A DNA stretch of 48,305 nucleotides, from contig CAZEHJ010000022.1 in NCBI GenBank assembly GCA_964512485.1, forward strand, positions 1 to 48,305, read 5' to 3'. The notes beneath the pieces were generated by a model. It was not told the DNA's origin. It saw only the letters and a program-made list of their open reading frames with translations, and searched no databases. Below are positions 36,595 through 46,069 of this stretch, one piece after another; within the stretch, counting starts at the first letter, position 1, and the number at the start of each line of letters is the position of its first letter. The DNA is from CAZEHJ01 sp964512485. GTDB taxonomy: Bacteria > Bacteroidota > Rhodothermia > Rhodothermales > UBA10348. The translations under genes and the position numbers were made by a program.

Positions 36595-37449
36595 TCAGAA
36601 TCCAGCCTCGCCCAGTTCCATGACCAATTGTTCGATGAATTCCTTGGAAGAAAACGAACTTCCGGCCAGAACTTCAATTCCAATCTGCTGAAGGTGATCA
36701 GCTTCAATTTCTCCTTTGAATTCTCCCCATCGCGCCGAAGCGACAGATACAATTCCGTCATTGACTCCTTCCCGGGAATACATCCACGAGTTGAAGGGGC
36801 GGAAGATGGGGTTGATCGAATTCAACTTACCCTTGCCAGCGCTTCCGGCATAAGACTGGTACATGACGGATTCTACATCGGGTACCTCATCGTTGAACGA
36901 CTCAGTGAGAGCTTCAGGTGTCAGACTTTCGATGGCCGCGGCAAAATCTGTATCGCTCTCCATGACGTTCTCTCCGAGCCAGTTGGCTGCATTGCGAACG
37001 AGGTCTCTCAGTTTTTCCGGTTGTTTGAGGGCCATGTGAGTCAGGGAAGAGCCGCGGTGCGGAGTCGAGATGGTAGTCAGCGACGCCACGTGAGCTTCCA
37101 TACCCAGTTTGCTGATGAGATATCGGGCGTCCAATCCGCCCATGGAGTGTGCTATCAGGTTTACTTCATCAGCACCCGTTTCTTCTAGCACACGTTCGAT
37201 TCGCTGTTTCCACATTGCCGCGCGCTGTGGAATGACGTGATAAGGCGAGATGTTGGGGGCGAACGCTCGCACGCCACGCAGGCGCAAGTGCATCGCTTCT
37301 TCGTGCAGATGACCACCCTTGGCAAGGAATGCCAGAAGTCCGAATCCGTGCATCAAGATGACCGGATTATCAATCTGGATTACGGAAGGTTGGGGAAACG
37401 GCTCCAGGCCCGCAAATCTTTTGATGGCTGTGGAGGTGATTTTTGACAC
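36595..37449 (-). CDS. Lipase-like alpha/beta-hydrolase (triacylglycerol lipase family)
   Basis: A 284-residue hydrolase of the LipA/LipB-like fold. It shows the oxyanion HGFG (34-37), nucleophile Ser102 in LIAHSMGGLDARY, Asp231 in NDGIVSVASARWGEF and His252 in EADHLQQIG, the typical bacterial lipase arrangement. No signal peptide is seen, so it may be cytoplasmic, or the true start may differ. The start is GTG 37449 with an AAGG nearby. It follows the dolichol-kinase-like gene by 60 bp on the same strand and precedes the amidohydrolase gene, which has its own start 66 bp further on. Confidence 0.9.
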   Translation of the reverse strand: MSKITSTAIKRFAGLEPFPQPSVIQIDNPVILMHGFGLLAFLAKGGHLHEEAMHLRLRGVRAFAPNISPYHVIPQRAAMWKQRIERVLEETGADEVNLIAHSMGGLDARYLISKLGMEAHVASLTTISTPHRGSSLTHMALKQPEKLRDLVRNAANWLGENVMESDTDFAAAIESLTPEALTESFNDEVPDVESVMYQSYAGSAGKGKLNSINPIFRPFNSWMYSREGVNDGIVSVASARWGEFKGEIEADHLQQIGIEVLAGSSFSSKEFIEQLVMELGEAGF

Positions 37450-37509
37450 AGAAACCTTGCCTTGAATGGTTGAAAGTCCACTTTCCTCTCGAAAAGTACC
37501 GAACGATTC

Positions 37510-38202
37510 TCAAAGTAGGGCTGAAACGAGCGCCATGCTTGCAGCCGCGCCGAGCGGGGCTATCAGGTTGTCGTTTATTCGAAAGGGGGCCGCCTCAAGC
37601 AGCGTAGCAGTCAACGTGCCTGCCACGAGGGCCATCGGATTCAGGTTGAAAAGCGGCAAAGGAAACATGGACGTAGCGAGAAAGAAGGCAACGAGAAGAC
37701 CGACGCCGAAAAAAGCGAGGGAGCCTTCAATCGTGCATCCGGCTCTCGCCCAGTACCGCTTGCCCCATTTGCGTCCCACGAGAGCCGCCGCGGCATCTCC
37801 GAACATGAAAAGCATGAAGGAAACGGTCGCGATATCAGCCGCGAAAAAGAGAACCAGCAATGTGAAAGACACCGTTACCCACGTTGCTCCGTTGATAACA
37901 ACACCTTTGTCCAGAACATCTCGTTCGTTTCGCCTCATCATGAAGCCGAATACGCGATCAAAAAATGCATGCGCGTCGGCACTTTTCGACCTGAGGATGT
38001 CCAAAAAAAGCGCGAGGACGGAAAGCGCGATGAGGATCGGAACGCCTGCGCTCGGTCCGATCACGAAATATCCGACCGGGTAACCCAAGGCGAGAACGTG
38101 CAGGATTTTGCGCGATACTTCCGCGCGATAGCGGAGATCTCCGTCCGATATGGAATGTCGCGCTTCGCTCATTTGAGTGCGGGAACCGTTGTTGGTGGGC
38201 AT
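37510..38202 (-). CDS. Polyprenol/dolichol kinase-like CTP-dependent membrane enzyme
   Basis: A 230-residue integral membrane protein with about seven helices. Motifs typical of the dolichol kinase/diacylglycerol kinase (CTP) family are RKILHVLALGYP (near the N-terminus), FMFGDAAAALVGRKWGK (nucleotide-binding loop) and LLEAAPFRINDNLIAPL near the end. Family members phosphorylate polyprenols, phytol or diacylglycerol with CTP. The start is ATG 38202 or ATG 38172; a much longer frame to 38346 would overlap the divergent mmcQ-like gene and is unlikely. The lipase gene follows it, so lipid salvage is a plausible shared theme. Confidence 0.85.
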   Translation of the reverse strand: MPTNNGSRTQMSEARHSISDGDLRYRAEVSRKILHVLALGYPVGYFVIGPSAGVPILIALSVLALFLDILRSKSADAHAFFDRVFGFMMRRNERDVLDKGVVINGATWVTVSFTLLVLFFAADIATVSFMLFMFGDAAAALVGRKWGKRYWARAGCTIEGSLAFFGVGLLVAFFLATSMFPLPLFNLNPMALVAGTLTATLLEAAPFRINDNLIAPLGAAASMALVSALL

Positions 38203-38300
38203 TTGTCGGACTACACGGCGGCGCCTCCCTTCAGGATCAGGACGCCCACCCACAATCGCCCGAAAAAAGATCACCTGAACAACAACTGAATCAGGCCCAG

Positions 38301-38651
38301 ATGCTTGAACGAATCTACAAATACTGCCTTGCAAAAGCGGGTGCAACCGAGAGTTTTCCTTTCGACGAAAACACTCTCGTGCTTAAGGTGGGAAAGATTT
38401 TTGCTATGATTTCTCTTGAAAAAAATCCGTTGCGCATGAATCTGAAATGCGATCCTGAAAGGGCGATCGAGCTTCGGGAGGCGTACGAGTCGGTTCTTCC
38501 AGGATATCACTGCAACAAACAGCATTGGAATACGCTCGTCCTGGACAACTCGATCCCCGATGATCTGGTGTTTGAATTGATTGATCACAGCTATGATCTC
38601 ATTGTAGGATCCCTGACGAAGAAGCAAAAGGAGGCCCTGGGCTGGCAGTGA
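38301..38651 (+). CDS. MmcQ/YjbR-family protein
   Basis: A 116-residue protein of the MmcQ/YjbR family (CyaY-like fold). Recognisable are the N-terminal LAKAGATESFPFDE, LVLKVGKIFAMI, the LKCDPERAIELREAYESVLPGYHCNKQHWNTL stretch (its parts typical of the family) and LIDHSYDLIVGSLTKK at the end. Proposed DNA binding is not established. It overlaps the RluA-family gene by 4 bp (GTGA), so the two are translationally coupled. Confidence 0.92.
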   Translation: MLERIYKYCLAKAGATESFPFDENTLVLKVGKIFAMISLEKNPLRMNLKCDPERAIELREAYESVLPGYHCNKQHWNTLVLDNSIPDDLVFELIDHSYDLIVGSLTKKQKEALGWQ

Positions 38652-39355
38652 ACCTGAAAGTCATATACGAGGACAATCATCTTCTTGTCGTTGACAAGCC
38701 TGCCGGCATTCTCTCTCAAGGAGACCGTACAGGCGATCCCGACATCGTTTCGATGGGGAAGGCCTGGGTCAAAGAACGCTACAACAAGCCCGGTGCAGTG
38801 TATCTGGGACTCGTACATCGACTCGATCGTCCTGCTTCTGGTCTGATTGTGTTGGCTCGCACATCCAAAGCCGCTTCTCGCCTTTCCCTTCAGTTCCAGA
38901 AGCGAACAGTCGGAAAAACCTACTTCGCGCTCGTCGAGGGAACGATTTCCGGAGCAGGGGTCATGGAAGATTACCTGCAGAAAAAGAGTGAAATCGTGCG
39001 TGTTGTGGGTGAGAAAATGGAGGGAGCCAAGAAGGCAGTACTCCAGTATCGACTCCTTCATGCGTTTTTGGATGTAAAGGGATATCCAGTATGCTCACTC
39101 GTAGAAATCGAGTTGGAAACGGGACGCTCCCATCAAATACGGGTCCAATTTGCGAGTCGGGGTTTTCCGCTCATTGGAGACTTTCGATACGGATCGAAGA
39201 GCGAATTGGATGGCCGAAACCTGGCGCTTCACGCAGCCCGCCTGAGCATCTTACATCCCACCAAAAAGGATCCCGTTTCATGGGAATCCCCTCTGCCGAA
39301 TTCGTGGCCGGAGCAGGTTCGAGTCTGGCTTTCTACGAGGAGGTCTTCGTCGTAA
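38648..39355 (+). CDS. RluA-family 23S rRNA/tRNA pseudouridine synthase
   Basis: A 235-residue pseudouridine synthase without an S4 domain. The catalytic Asp60 lies in GLVHRLDRPASGLIV, motif III in SRKL-like form as SHQIRVQFASRGFPLIGDFRYG. It isomerises specific uridines in rRNA or tRNA; the target position cannot be told from sequence. The start is GTG 38648 inside the stop of the mmcQ-like gene. A weak hairpin CTGAT/ATCAG with a T-rich tail lies just after the stop. Confidence 0.93.
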   Translation: MNLKVIYEDNHLLVVDKPAGILSQGDRTGDPDIVSMGKAWVKERYNKPGAVYLGLVHRLDRPASGLIVLARTSKAASRLSLQFQKRTVGKTYFALVEGTISGAGVMEDYLQKKSEIVRVVGEKMEGAKKAVLQYRLLHAFLDVKGYPVCSLVEIELETGRSHQIRVQFASRGFPLIGDFRYGSKSELDGRNLALHAARLSILHPTKKDPVSWESPLPNSWPEQVRVWLSTRRSSS

Positions 39356-39624
39356 TCTGATCTAAATCAGTTGTGCTTTTAGGTCGCAATTACAGAATGC
39401 GAGGCACACTATGGTCCAACAGGCGCTGGTTTTCTCCTCTTTTCCCCTCTGATGTGAATCTCTGTTGCGATTCTAGTGAAGGTTAGCGGAAAAGAACTGG
39501 ACTTCATGATTCCTGAAAACACAGACCCATACATCCGGTTTAGTTTTTAACTGGACCTGACTGCGCCTAGCCTAGAAAGACTGCTATGCAGACTCGATGA
39601 ATTGGGCGTGGCTACTCAGAAAAA

Positions 39625-40878
39625 ATGAGCGGCTCATCTCGCCGCATGTGCATGTCTCCCCGCGATCTGGCAAAAACATACGCCAAGGATTACCGGCTCT
39701 TCGATGGCCGGTTTTTTTCGCCCGACCCGTTAAAGCCGGGGCCGGGTGACAGGGTCGGTATTGTACTGATGGTACCAGGCGCACCCGAGAAAAAAGAAGA
39801 TGTTTATCCGTATCTGTATCACCGCCTGATGCTGCCGCCCGGAGCACGCTCAGGATGGCGACTGTGGATTAAACATGTTCATTCTCGTCTTTCAGCCCGC
39901 ATGCTTTCGCGTCAGGTAATTTCGGAATACAGCGCAATCGGTGGAGGAAGATCCATCAATCGCCTCAACGCGGAGCAGTCAGTCGATTTGAAATCCCGAC
40001 TGCTGACCGAAGCTGAACTGCCTGAGAACGTTAACTTCTCAACGTATCTGGCCTCGCCATTTGGAACGCCGAGCATGAGTCAGGCGGCCAGAGAAATGGA
40101 GCGTGACGGCGTTACACACGTCCTCTTGCTTCCCCTTTTTCCTCAATATGCTGCCGGGACGACGGGTCGTGCTCTCGCTTCGTGGGAGGCATTGATCAAG
40201 ACGCGTGCCTTTGCCGCCCGCCCGACGACTGCCGTGTGGCAGTTTGGCAACCGGGATAAATATCAGGACGCGCTTAACGATCGTATTGAGCAGGCACTTC
40301 AGCGATTTCCAAGACACATCCGAAAGGAGGTAGAAATCCTGTTCGCGGCTCACGGCGTACCGGCACCCAGTCAAGATCACAGTCGTGATCCATACTGCTG
40401 CCTGGTTCATCAAACGGTCGAAGGAGTCATGGCCAGACGCGGAAATGACCGGACATTCTCGTTGTCATTCGTGCGCAGTCGCGCCTGGGGCGATCAGGTC
40501 AGTATCGATCTGCAGGAGCGGATCAGAAAGATGGCCCGAGCCGGAACGAGGGCCGTTGTTGTTGTGCCTGTGGATCACGTCAGTGAACAATTTGACACAG
40601 CATTTCTTCTGGACGTTCGGATGCGTTCAGTAGCTGAGGAAGCTGGTATCGGTCACTACCACGTGGCTTCTGGTTTGAACTGCCATCCGCTGTTCATCGA
40701 ATGCCTGTCCGATCTCGTTTCTGAATCGGTCTCATGTGCTGAAAGCAAGGAACGAACCATACCCACAGAATCGTTGGGAGAATGTCCGCGAAAGACTTGG
40801 GATGTACCCTCTACTCATCGGGACTCAGCAACGGACGCTCGTTGCCACATTTGCCCTTTGTCGGAGTCTGGGCGTTAG
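39625..40878 (+). CDS. Divergent ferrochelatase-family protein with Cys-rich C-terminus
   Basis: A 417-residue protein, longer than typical ferrochelatases (about 310-370). Family features: SAIGGGRSINRLNAEQ, PLFPQYAAGTTG, the catalytic-His motif FAAHGVP (His243) with RDPYCC, and VVVVPVDHVSEQFDT. The last replaces the usual SDHxETLxE form, so the catalytic Glu is Asp324 and the preceding DH is EQ. The QSRxG motif is also missing. Cysteines 353 and 360 (six apart) and a tail with Cys371, 387, 407 and 410 (CHIC) could ligate a [2Fe-2S] cluster, as in some bacterial members, or be unrelated. Heme or coproheme synthesis is likely but not certain. No other hem gene is nearby. Confidence 0.75.
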   Translation: MSGSSRRMCMSPRDLAKTYAKDYRLFDGRFFSPDPLKPGPGDRVGIVLMVPGAPEKKEDVYPYLYHRLMLPPGARSGWRLWIKHVHSRLSARMLSRQVISEYSAIGGGRSINRLNAEQSVDLKSRLLTEAELPENVNFSTYLASPFGTPSMSQAAREMERDGVTHVLLLPLFPQYAAGTTGRALASWEALIKTRAFAARPTTAVWQFGNRDKYQDALNDRIEQALQRFPRHIRKEVEILFAAHGVPAPSQDHSRDPYCCLVHQTVEGVMARRGNDRTFSLSFVRSRAWGDQVSIDLQERIRKMARAGTRAVVVVPVDHVSEQFDTAFLLDVRMRSVAEEAGIGHYHVASGLNCHPLFIECLSDLVSESVSCAESKERTIPTESLGECPRKTWDVPSTHRDSATDARCHICPLSESGR

Positions 40879-40890
40879 CTTTCGGCTTTT

Positions 40891-41610
40891 TCAGGTGGCG
40901 GAGGATACCGCTTCTCCTGAGAAGTACGCATTCAGATCGGCCAACGTCTTTTCTGACGTCTCGACATCGCGCTGAACTGATCCCCGATCCAACAGCGTGA
41001 TTCGCTTGCACACGTCTGTAACGTGCCCGAGGTCATGACTGGAAATGATCATCGTCGTATTGTCTTTTTCGGCCATTGAAACCAGCAGGTTCTTCAACTG
41101 AATCTGTGACGGTGGATCAAGATTGGCGAACGGCTCATCCAGAACGACAAATTCCGGACGTACAAACAGCGCTGCGAGGATTCCGACCTTTTTGGCATTA
41201 CCGGTAGACAAATCCCGAATCAGTCGGCTTCTATCTACACGAGACACAGGTAGAAATGGCTCAAATGGTTGCAAATTGGCCTTTATCTCCCTTTTTGACA
41301 GCCCGAACGTCGTCCCTACGAATTCGAGATACTCGGGAATGGTGAGATACTCAATCAGAAAGCTGCGATCCAGAAAAGAGCCGGTACGGGTCCTCCAGGA
41401 AGCGTCCTTTGAAAGTTCTCTGCCATCCATTCGGACATGACCTTCGTCGGGCTTGAGAAGATCTAGAAGGATGCGCAAAAACGTGGTTTTACCGGCACCG
41501 TTGCTCCCGACAAGGCCAAGGACTTCGCCTGGTTCAAGCGACCACGCCGGAACGTTCAGCGCGATTTTGTCGCCGTATCGTTTCTGTATTTGATTCAGTT
41601 CAACGTGCAC
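40891..41610 (-). CDS. ABC transporter ATP-binding protein (exporter type)
   Basis: A 239-residue ATPase: Walker A GSNGAGKT (35-42), Walker B FVVLDEP, switch His in ISSHDL. The signature motif is degenerate (LSTGNAKK in place of LSGGQ), a form common in ABC2-type exporters. I choose GTG 41610 because AAGGA at 41621-41625 lies 10 bases upstream; an ATG at 41664 would add 18 residues and overlap the permease gene further. It overlaps the permease gene by 11 bp, so the two make one exporter. Substrate unknown. Confidence 0.9.
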   Translation of the reverse strand: MHVELNQIQKRYGDKIALNVPAWSLEPGEVLGLVGSNGAGKTTFLRILLDLLKPDEGHVRMDGRELSKDASWRTRTGSFLDRSFLIEYLTIPEYLEFVGTTFGLSKREIKANLQPFEPFLPVSRVDRSRLIRDLSTGNAKKVGILAALFVRPEFVVLDEPFANLDPPSQIQLKNLLVSMAEKDNTTMIISSHDLGHVTDVCKRITLLDRGSVQRDVETSEKTLADLNAYFSGEAVSSAT

Positions 41611-43111
41611 TGGTTCTGTATCCTTCGAGCATGGAATGTTTACGTGATGCGAGGCCGCGTGCAAAATAGCGCGTCCATCCTCCGGTTAACAGTAGACTCA
41701 GAAATCCGATGCTGGCCAGGACGACCAATCCGAGTCGCGGCGAATCGTTCATGACCTGAAGGAAAAGCAAGGGAGGAAGCGCTGTCGGAATGAACCACAA
41801 CCAGTGCTTCGCCGAGAAACCCTCGTAGTTAAAAAATCCGCCACTCTTACCAATGTCGATGAACTGCCTGTTTCGTGAAGCCAGCTCCATGATCAACATG
41901 GTCGTGACTCCCGCATTGTAGAACATGAAAGAGAAATGCAGAGGCACCAGATCCGGCCGCAACCAGATGAATAGAGGCAGTGAGCCTACGAAAAGAACGC
42001 CGCACGAAATTTGAAGCACGGTAATCTTGGCACGAATGAGCTCAGAATACGAAACGTTTCTCGATACAAGAGCAGGGTAGTATGAAGAGTCCCACCCGAA
42101 CATCAACTGACCATAATTGAGCGCAAAGCCGCCAGAGGCGAACAGTCCCAGAAGAGCGGAGAAGGCAATACCGTCGAATGCAGTTCCTGACGCGAGCATG
42201 AATACCAGGTACATGGTCGAGAACAGGAGCGAAACAAAGAGATAGTGCCTCGGTCGTCTGTTTCTCCACATGAGGAGAAGTTCGATGCGCAGCAGTTGAC
42301 CGAACAGGCCCCAGTCAGAAGGCACTTCGAAGCTTCGGGTTTTCGCAGGCTCGGCATGCGAGTCATCGTGTGAATTGCCAATGGCCCGGTGTAGAGACAC
42401 CGTTGAGGAAGCCAGCATGAACAGAGTGAACGCTACCAGCAGAAACAGGCCGGAAAATTCGCCGGAGAGGATATTTGAGAACAGATACTCGGACGCGCGT
42501 TTTTGCAGTCCGATTCCCGCTGTCTCGTCCACGAACGCCGTCGCAATGAAAAGCGTCATCCACAGATAGAAAAGGGTCGCTCTACGCTTGAGAATACTCC
42601 GCAACAACAGATTGGCGAAGTGTGATGCTATCAGAAGCAGAAATATGGAGATGATCCACATGGAATTACCCACAAGGCTGCCTTCTGCCACGACATATCG
42701 CATCCAGAATGGCACGAAAAAGAGCAGCGGATAAAAATTATGGATTGACAGGAGAGACGCCGACTGAAAGAACGAAACCAGCGCGTTTTTCTTTATGGGC
42801 AGATGCAGATACGGGACCACTTTCATCCGAGGCGTCTTTTGAAAGAGAAATCGAATGAAAAACAGACTCACAAAACCCGCGAGCAGAGATCTGTTGACCA
42901 CGTCAACTGCCGTCGCATCGGGCCACAGTTCTATCGAAAACCGGTCGAAGAAGAAGCCCAGCGTCAGGAGAATGAAGGCCGAATAGGCCATCATGAACGC
43001 CAGCACAATTCGCATGAACCAGCCCTGCTGCGATTGCATCTGCCTGAATGCAATTCGATACTGGTTTTTGGCCAGTAGGGGATATGTTCTCCAGGTTGGA
43101 AGAGAACGCAT
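41600..43111 (-). CDS. DUF5687-family ABC transporter permease
   Basis: A 503-residue membrane protein with about 10-12 hydrophobic segments. It has a hydrophilic N-terminus (NQYRIAFRQMQSQQGWF), an early pair of helices, the stretch PRMKVVPYLHLPIKKNALVSFF and the central LRIELLLMWRNRRPRHYLF, which fit the DUF5687 family of Bacteroidota. It is coupled to the ATPase gene just downstream. Function beyond export is unknown. Confidence 0.85.
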   Translation of the reverse strand: MRSLPTWRTYPLLAKNQYRIAFRQMQSQQGWFMRIVLAFMMAYSAFILLTLGFFFDRFSIELWPDATAVDVVNRSLLAGFVSLFFIRFLFQKTPRMKVVPYLHLPIKKNALVSFFQSASLLSIHNFYPLLFFVPFWMRYVVAEGSLVGNSMWIISIFLLLIASHFANLLLRSILKRRATLFYLWMTLFIATAFVDETAGIGLQKRASEYLFSNILSGEFSGLFLLVAFTLFMLASSTVSLHRAIGNSHDDSHAEPAKTRSFEVPSDWGLFGQLLRIELLLMWRNRRPRHYLFVSLLFSTMYLVFMLASGTAFDGIAFSALLGLFASGGFALNYGQLMFGWDSSYYPALVSRNVSYSELIRAKITVLQISCGVLFVGSLPLFIWLRPDLVPLHFSFMFYNAGVTTMLIMELASRNRQFIDIGKSGGFFNYEGFSAKHWLWFIPTALPPLLFLQVMNDSPRLGLVVLASIGFLSLLLTGGWTRYFARGLASRKHSMLEGYRTSAR

Positions 43112-43244
43112 GGAAAGGGGCGGCTAAATAAGGGTTGTTCAGGTGATTTCGGCTAAACGGACACCAATTTTAAGTGTTCTTGGCCACCAATATCCCCTGA
43201 ATGACAAAACATGTGATTTCTGCGTCGACGATTATTCAGATGCA

Positions 43245-45344
43245 TCAGACAAATACGAAATCGATTTCCCTGTTTTCGATACTTGCTCCCGCAATGAGAA
43301 CCCTGACAATTCCTCCGGGCCGATACCTCTTTGATGTTCGCGATCCGACCAGGCTGAACGTATCCTCGTCGTACTCGAAGTAGTCATCTTCCATGTCCCG
43401 GACATGGACCATTCCTTCGACGAGCAATTCTTCCAACTCGACGAATACACCAAAGCGGCTGACCCCTTTGATGACGCCGGCATATTCCTCGCCGACGTGT
43501 GCCAGCACGTATTCAACTTTCTTCAATTGAACTGATTCCCGCTCAGCCTCGGTAGCCACTACCTCGCGCTCGGAACAGTGTACCATCAGATCATCGAGCG
43601 TCTCCCTGTTGACCATTGTCCGGCCGTGAAGCTTTTCTCTGATCAGGCGATGAACGACAAGATCCGGATATCGGCGAATCGGGCTGGTAAAGTGGGTGTA
43701 GAATTCTGCCGCCAGACCATAATGGCCGTTGTTGTTCACATCGTAACGTGCTCTGGACATACTCCTGAGTGCCGCCTGTTCGATGACATCTGCCTCTGGT
43801 CGGCCAGACACAGAGCGCAGAAGAGTGTTCAACGCACGGGGTGTGACATGCCCGGACTGGTGTGGGAGCTCATGTCCGAAGACAGCTACATATTCGGAGA
43901 GTCGCGTGATTTTTTCCTGGTCAGGCGGATCATGAACCCGGAATACAAAAGCCGCCGCTTCGTCTCCATATCGCTTTGCAATGAGCCGGTTTGCCAGCAA
44001 CATGAACTCTTCAATCAGTCTGTTGGAATCGCGTCGTTCTCGTGGCACGATTCTGAGTGGACGCCCCTTTTCATCCAACTCCACGCGCACTTCGCGAAGA
44101 TCGAAATCAATCGATCCGTTTTCGAATCGTTTCTTGCGCATCTTTGAAGCGAGGGAATTCAACATCTTGAGGTCTTCGGCCGCAGCGTGGGTATCGTTGA
44201 GACCCAACAGGATTTCCTGTGCCTGCTCGTATGACATCCGATGCGCTGAGTGAATCACACTCTCTACGACGTTGAATTTGATGACGTTTCCGTCTTCGTC
44301 AAGTTCGGCGACGCAGGAGAAGGCGAGGCGATCTGATCCCGGATTCAGTGAGCAGATTTCGTTGGAAAGACGCTCCGGAAGCATTGGAATGACCTGATCG
44401 ACCAGGTACACGCTCGTAGCACGTTCCCGGGCCGTCCGATCGATGGCCGAACCAGGAGCTACATAATGGCTGACGTCCGCGATGTGGATGCCCACTTCGT
44501 ATCTGCCGTTTCCAAGCTTGACCAGATGAAGTGCATCATCGAAATCTTTCGCGTCAGCCGGGTCGATAGTGAAAACACGTCGATCCCGAAAATCTTCTCG
44601 GCGGGCAATTTCTTTTTTGGATATTTCTGCCGGGATTTGCTCGGCCTCATGCAGCACTTCTTCGTCGAAGTCGACATCGACTCCGATGCTCATCGCCAGT
44701 GCAATCGTCTGGATGGCCGGGTCGTCCGAAGAGCCGATAATTTTCAAAATGCGCCCTCGCGGAGCAGCTCCCCGATGCTCAAACGCGTCGATCGAAACCT
44801 GGACTTTGTCGCCATCATTAGCTTCACCGACCGTGTCGAGATCAACGAAAATGTCGTGCGTGAGGCGTTTGTCGTCCGGAATCACAACGGCGAAGGAACC
44901 TGAGTGCTCAAAAGTGCCAACCGCTTTCGTGCGCCCTCGTTTGAGAACCTCCAAAACCTCGGCTTCGCGGCGTTTGTCCCCCGGTTTTCTGGCCGCAAGG
45001 CCAATGTGGACGGTGTCTCCATCGAGGGCCGTGTTCATGCGTCGGGCGCGGACAAAAAAGTCATCTTCCTGTCCTTCGACCCGAACAAACCCATATCCAG
45101 CAGGGTGCACGCTCAGTTTGCCCTGCATCAAAGAGGAGATCGGGCGGAACGAGAATTGGTTTCCCTTGACTCTGGCGAGTTGCCCATTGTCAACGAGATC
45201 TTCGAGTACCTCTCGACAGGTCCGGTAATCTTCATTGTCAGAGTATCCTAGCTTCTTGGCGACTTCTTTGGGTCGAAACGCCCGCTTTCCGTGGTTCTTG
45301 AACAGTTTCAGGACTTCTGCCCTGATCGAATCTCGACGGTTCAT
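43245..45344 (-). CDS. rnr: Ribonuclease R (3'-5' exoribonuclease)
   Basis: A 699-residue RNase R. Order: N-terminal winged helix (about 5-65, RRDSIRAEVLKLFKNHGKR), cold-shock domains (about 70-220), the RNB domain with the Asp cluster in FTIDPADAKDFDDALHL (near 265-280), and a C-terminal S1 domain (about 610-699, VGEEYAGVIKGVSRFGVFVE). The Lys-rich tail of the E. coli enzyme is missing: the protein ends at the S1 domain. The start is ATG 45344; a TTG six bases before it directly follows the regulator's stop. It lies downstream of the DtxR-family gene on the same strand, six bases away, so they share a transcript. Confidence 0.95.
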   Translation of the reverse strand: MNRRDSIRAEVLKLFKNHGKRAFRPKEVAKKLGYSDNEDYRTCREVLEDLVDNGQLARVKGNQFSFRPISSLMQGKLSVHPAGYGFVRVEGQEDDFFVRARRMNTALDGDTVHIGLAARKPGDKRREAEVLEVLKRGRTKAVGTFEHSGSFAVVIPDDKRLTHDIFVDLDTVGEANDGDKVQVSIDAFEHRGAAPRGRILKIIGSSDDPAIQTIALAMSIGVDVDFDEEVLHEAEQIPAEISKKEIARREDFRDRRVFTIDPADAKDFDDALHLVKLGNGRYEVGIHIADVSHYVAPGSAIDRTARERATSVYLVDQVIPMLPERLSNEICSLNPGSDRLAFSCVAELDEDGNVIKFNVVESVIHSAHRMSYEQAQEILLGLNDTHAAAEDLKMLNSLASKMRKKRFENGSIDFDLREVRVELDEKGRPLRIVPRERRDSNRLIEEFMLLANRLIAKRYGDEAAAFVFRVHDPPDQEKITRLSEYVAVFGHELPHQSGHVTPRALNTLLRSVSGRPEADVIEQAALRSMSRARYDVNNNGHYGLAAEFYTHFTSPIRRYPDLVVHRLIREKLHGRTMVNRETLDDLMVHCSEREVVATEAERESVQLKKVEYVLAHVGEEYAGVIKGVSRFGVFVELEELLVEGMVHVRDMEDDYFEYDEDTFSLVGSRTSKRYRPGGIVRVLIAGASIENREIDFVFV

Positions 45345-45350
45345 GGGCAA

Positions 45351-46022
45351 CTATTCATCCTCTTTGGAAGCAAACACGTTGGCGGCCAGGTCATTGCTCA
45401 GATGCAATTCCGATTGGTCCTGTCCCAGAGTGATTTGAATCATATCATTTTTCTTGCACGAAATCCGAAGGCTCGCTCCGGGAAGCAACCCCAGGCTTTC
45501 CAATTTCTGCAGGACGCGCGTGTTGGAATCTGCCACCCGGCGAACGAGGAGAGGCGTATTGTCGGGGCATTCGAGGAGGGGATCGGATGCGACAGTAATC
45601 ATTACTCCGTCGCGGGAAGGAATCGGATGGCCGTGCGGATCATGGGTCGGAAATCCCAACATCTTGTCCAATCGATCCTCAAATTCTTCCGAGATATGAT
45701 GCTCAAGGTGTTCAGCCTCCTCGTGCATCTTCTCCCAGTCGTACCCCATGATTTCACGGAGATACGTTTCCAGGAGTCGATGATGACGAACAATCTCGAG
45801 GGCGATCTTTTCTCCGGCCTCCGAAAGGCGGACGCCTTTATAGGACATGTAGGTAACCAGGCCAAGACCGGACAGGCGCTTGAGCATTTTTGTAACGGAA
45901 GCAGACGAAACCTGAAGTCGCGAAGCCAGCACGGATGTGCTAACACTCGATTCACCTTGAAGCGTGAAAATAGCCTTGAGGTAGTCTTCTACGGCCGGGC
46001 TGAGCATGTCTCGAATCGACAT
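45351..46022 (-). CDS. DtxR/MntR-family metal-dependent transcription regulator
   Basis: A 223-residue regulator. The winged-helix DNA-binding domain (about 8-65, VEDYLKAIFTLQ and TSVLASRLQVSSASVTKML) precedes the dimerisation and metal domain (about 70-140, HHRLLETYL and EAEHLEHHISEEFEDRLD) and a C-terminal FeoA/SH3-like domain (about 150-220, SDPLLECPDN onward). The His/Glu-rich segment and the FeoA domain point to an Mn or Fe sensor. It shares a transcript with rnr, which is unusual. Upstream lies a CCAACG/CGTTGG inverted repeat that might be its own operator. No metal transporter is in view. Confidence 0.93.
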   Translation of the reverse strand: MSIRDMLSPAVEDYLKAIFTLQGESSVSTSVLASRLQVSSASVTKMLKRLSGLGLVTYMSYKGVRLSEAGEKIALEIVRHHRLLETYLREIMGYDWEKMHEEAEHLEHHISEEFEDRLDKMLGFPTHDPHGHPIPSRDGVMITVASDPLLECPDNTPLLVRRVADSNTRVLQKLESLGLLPGASLRISCKKNDMIQITLGQDQSELHLSNDLAANVFASKEDE

Positions 46023-46069
46023 GAATTCTGGGTCTGGTAAGGTGGTGACGGATTATTGACTGACCAGCC

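Noticed and set aside
38203..38346. Longer N-terminus of the dolichol-kinase-like protein
   Set aside because: It would overlap the divergent mmcQ-like gene by 46 bp and adds a non-conserved Arg-rich stretch.
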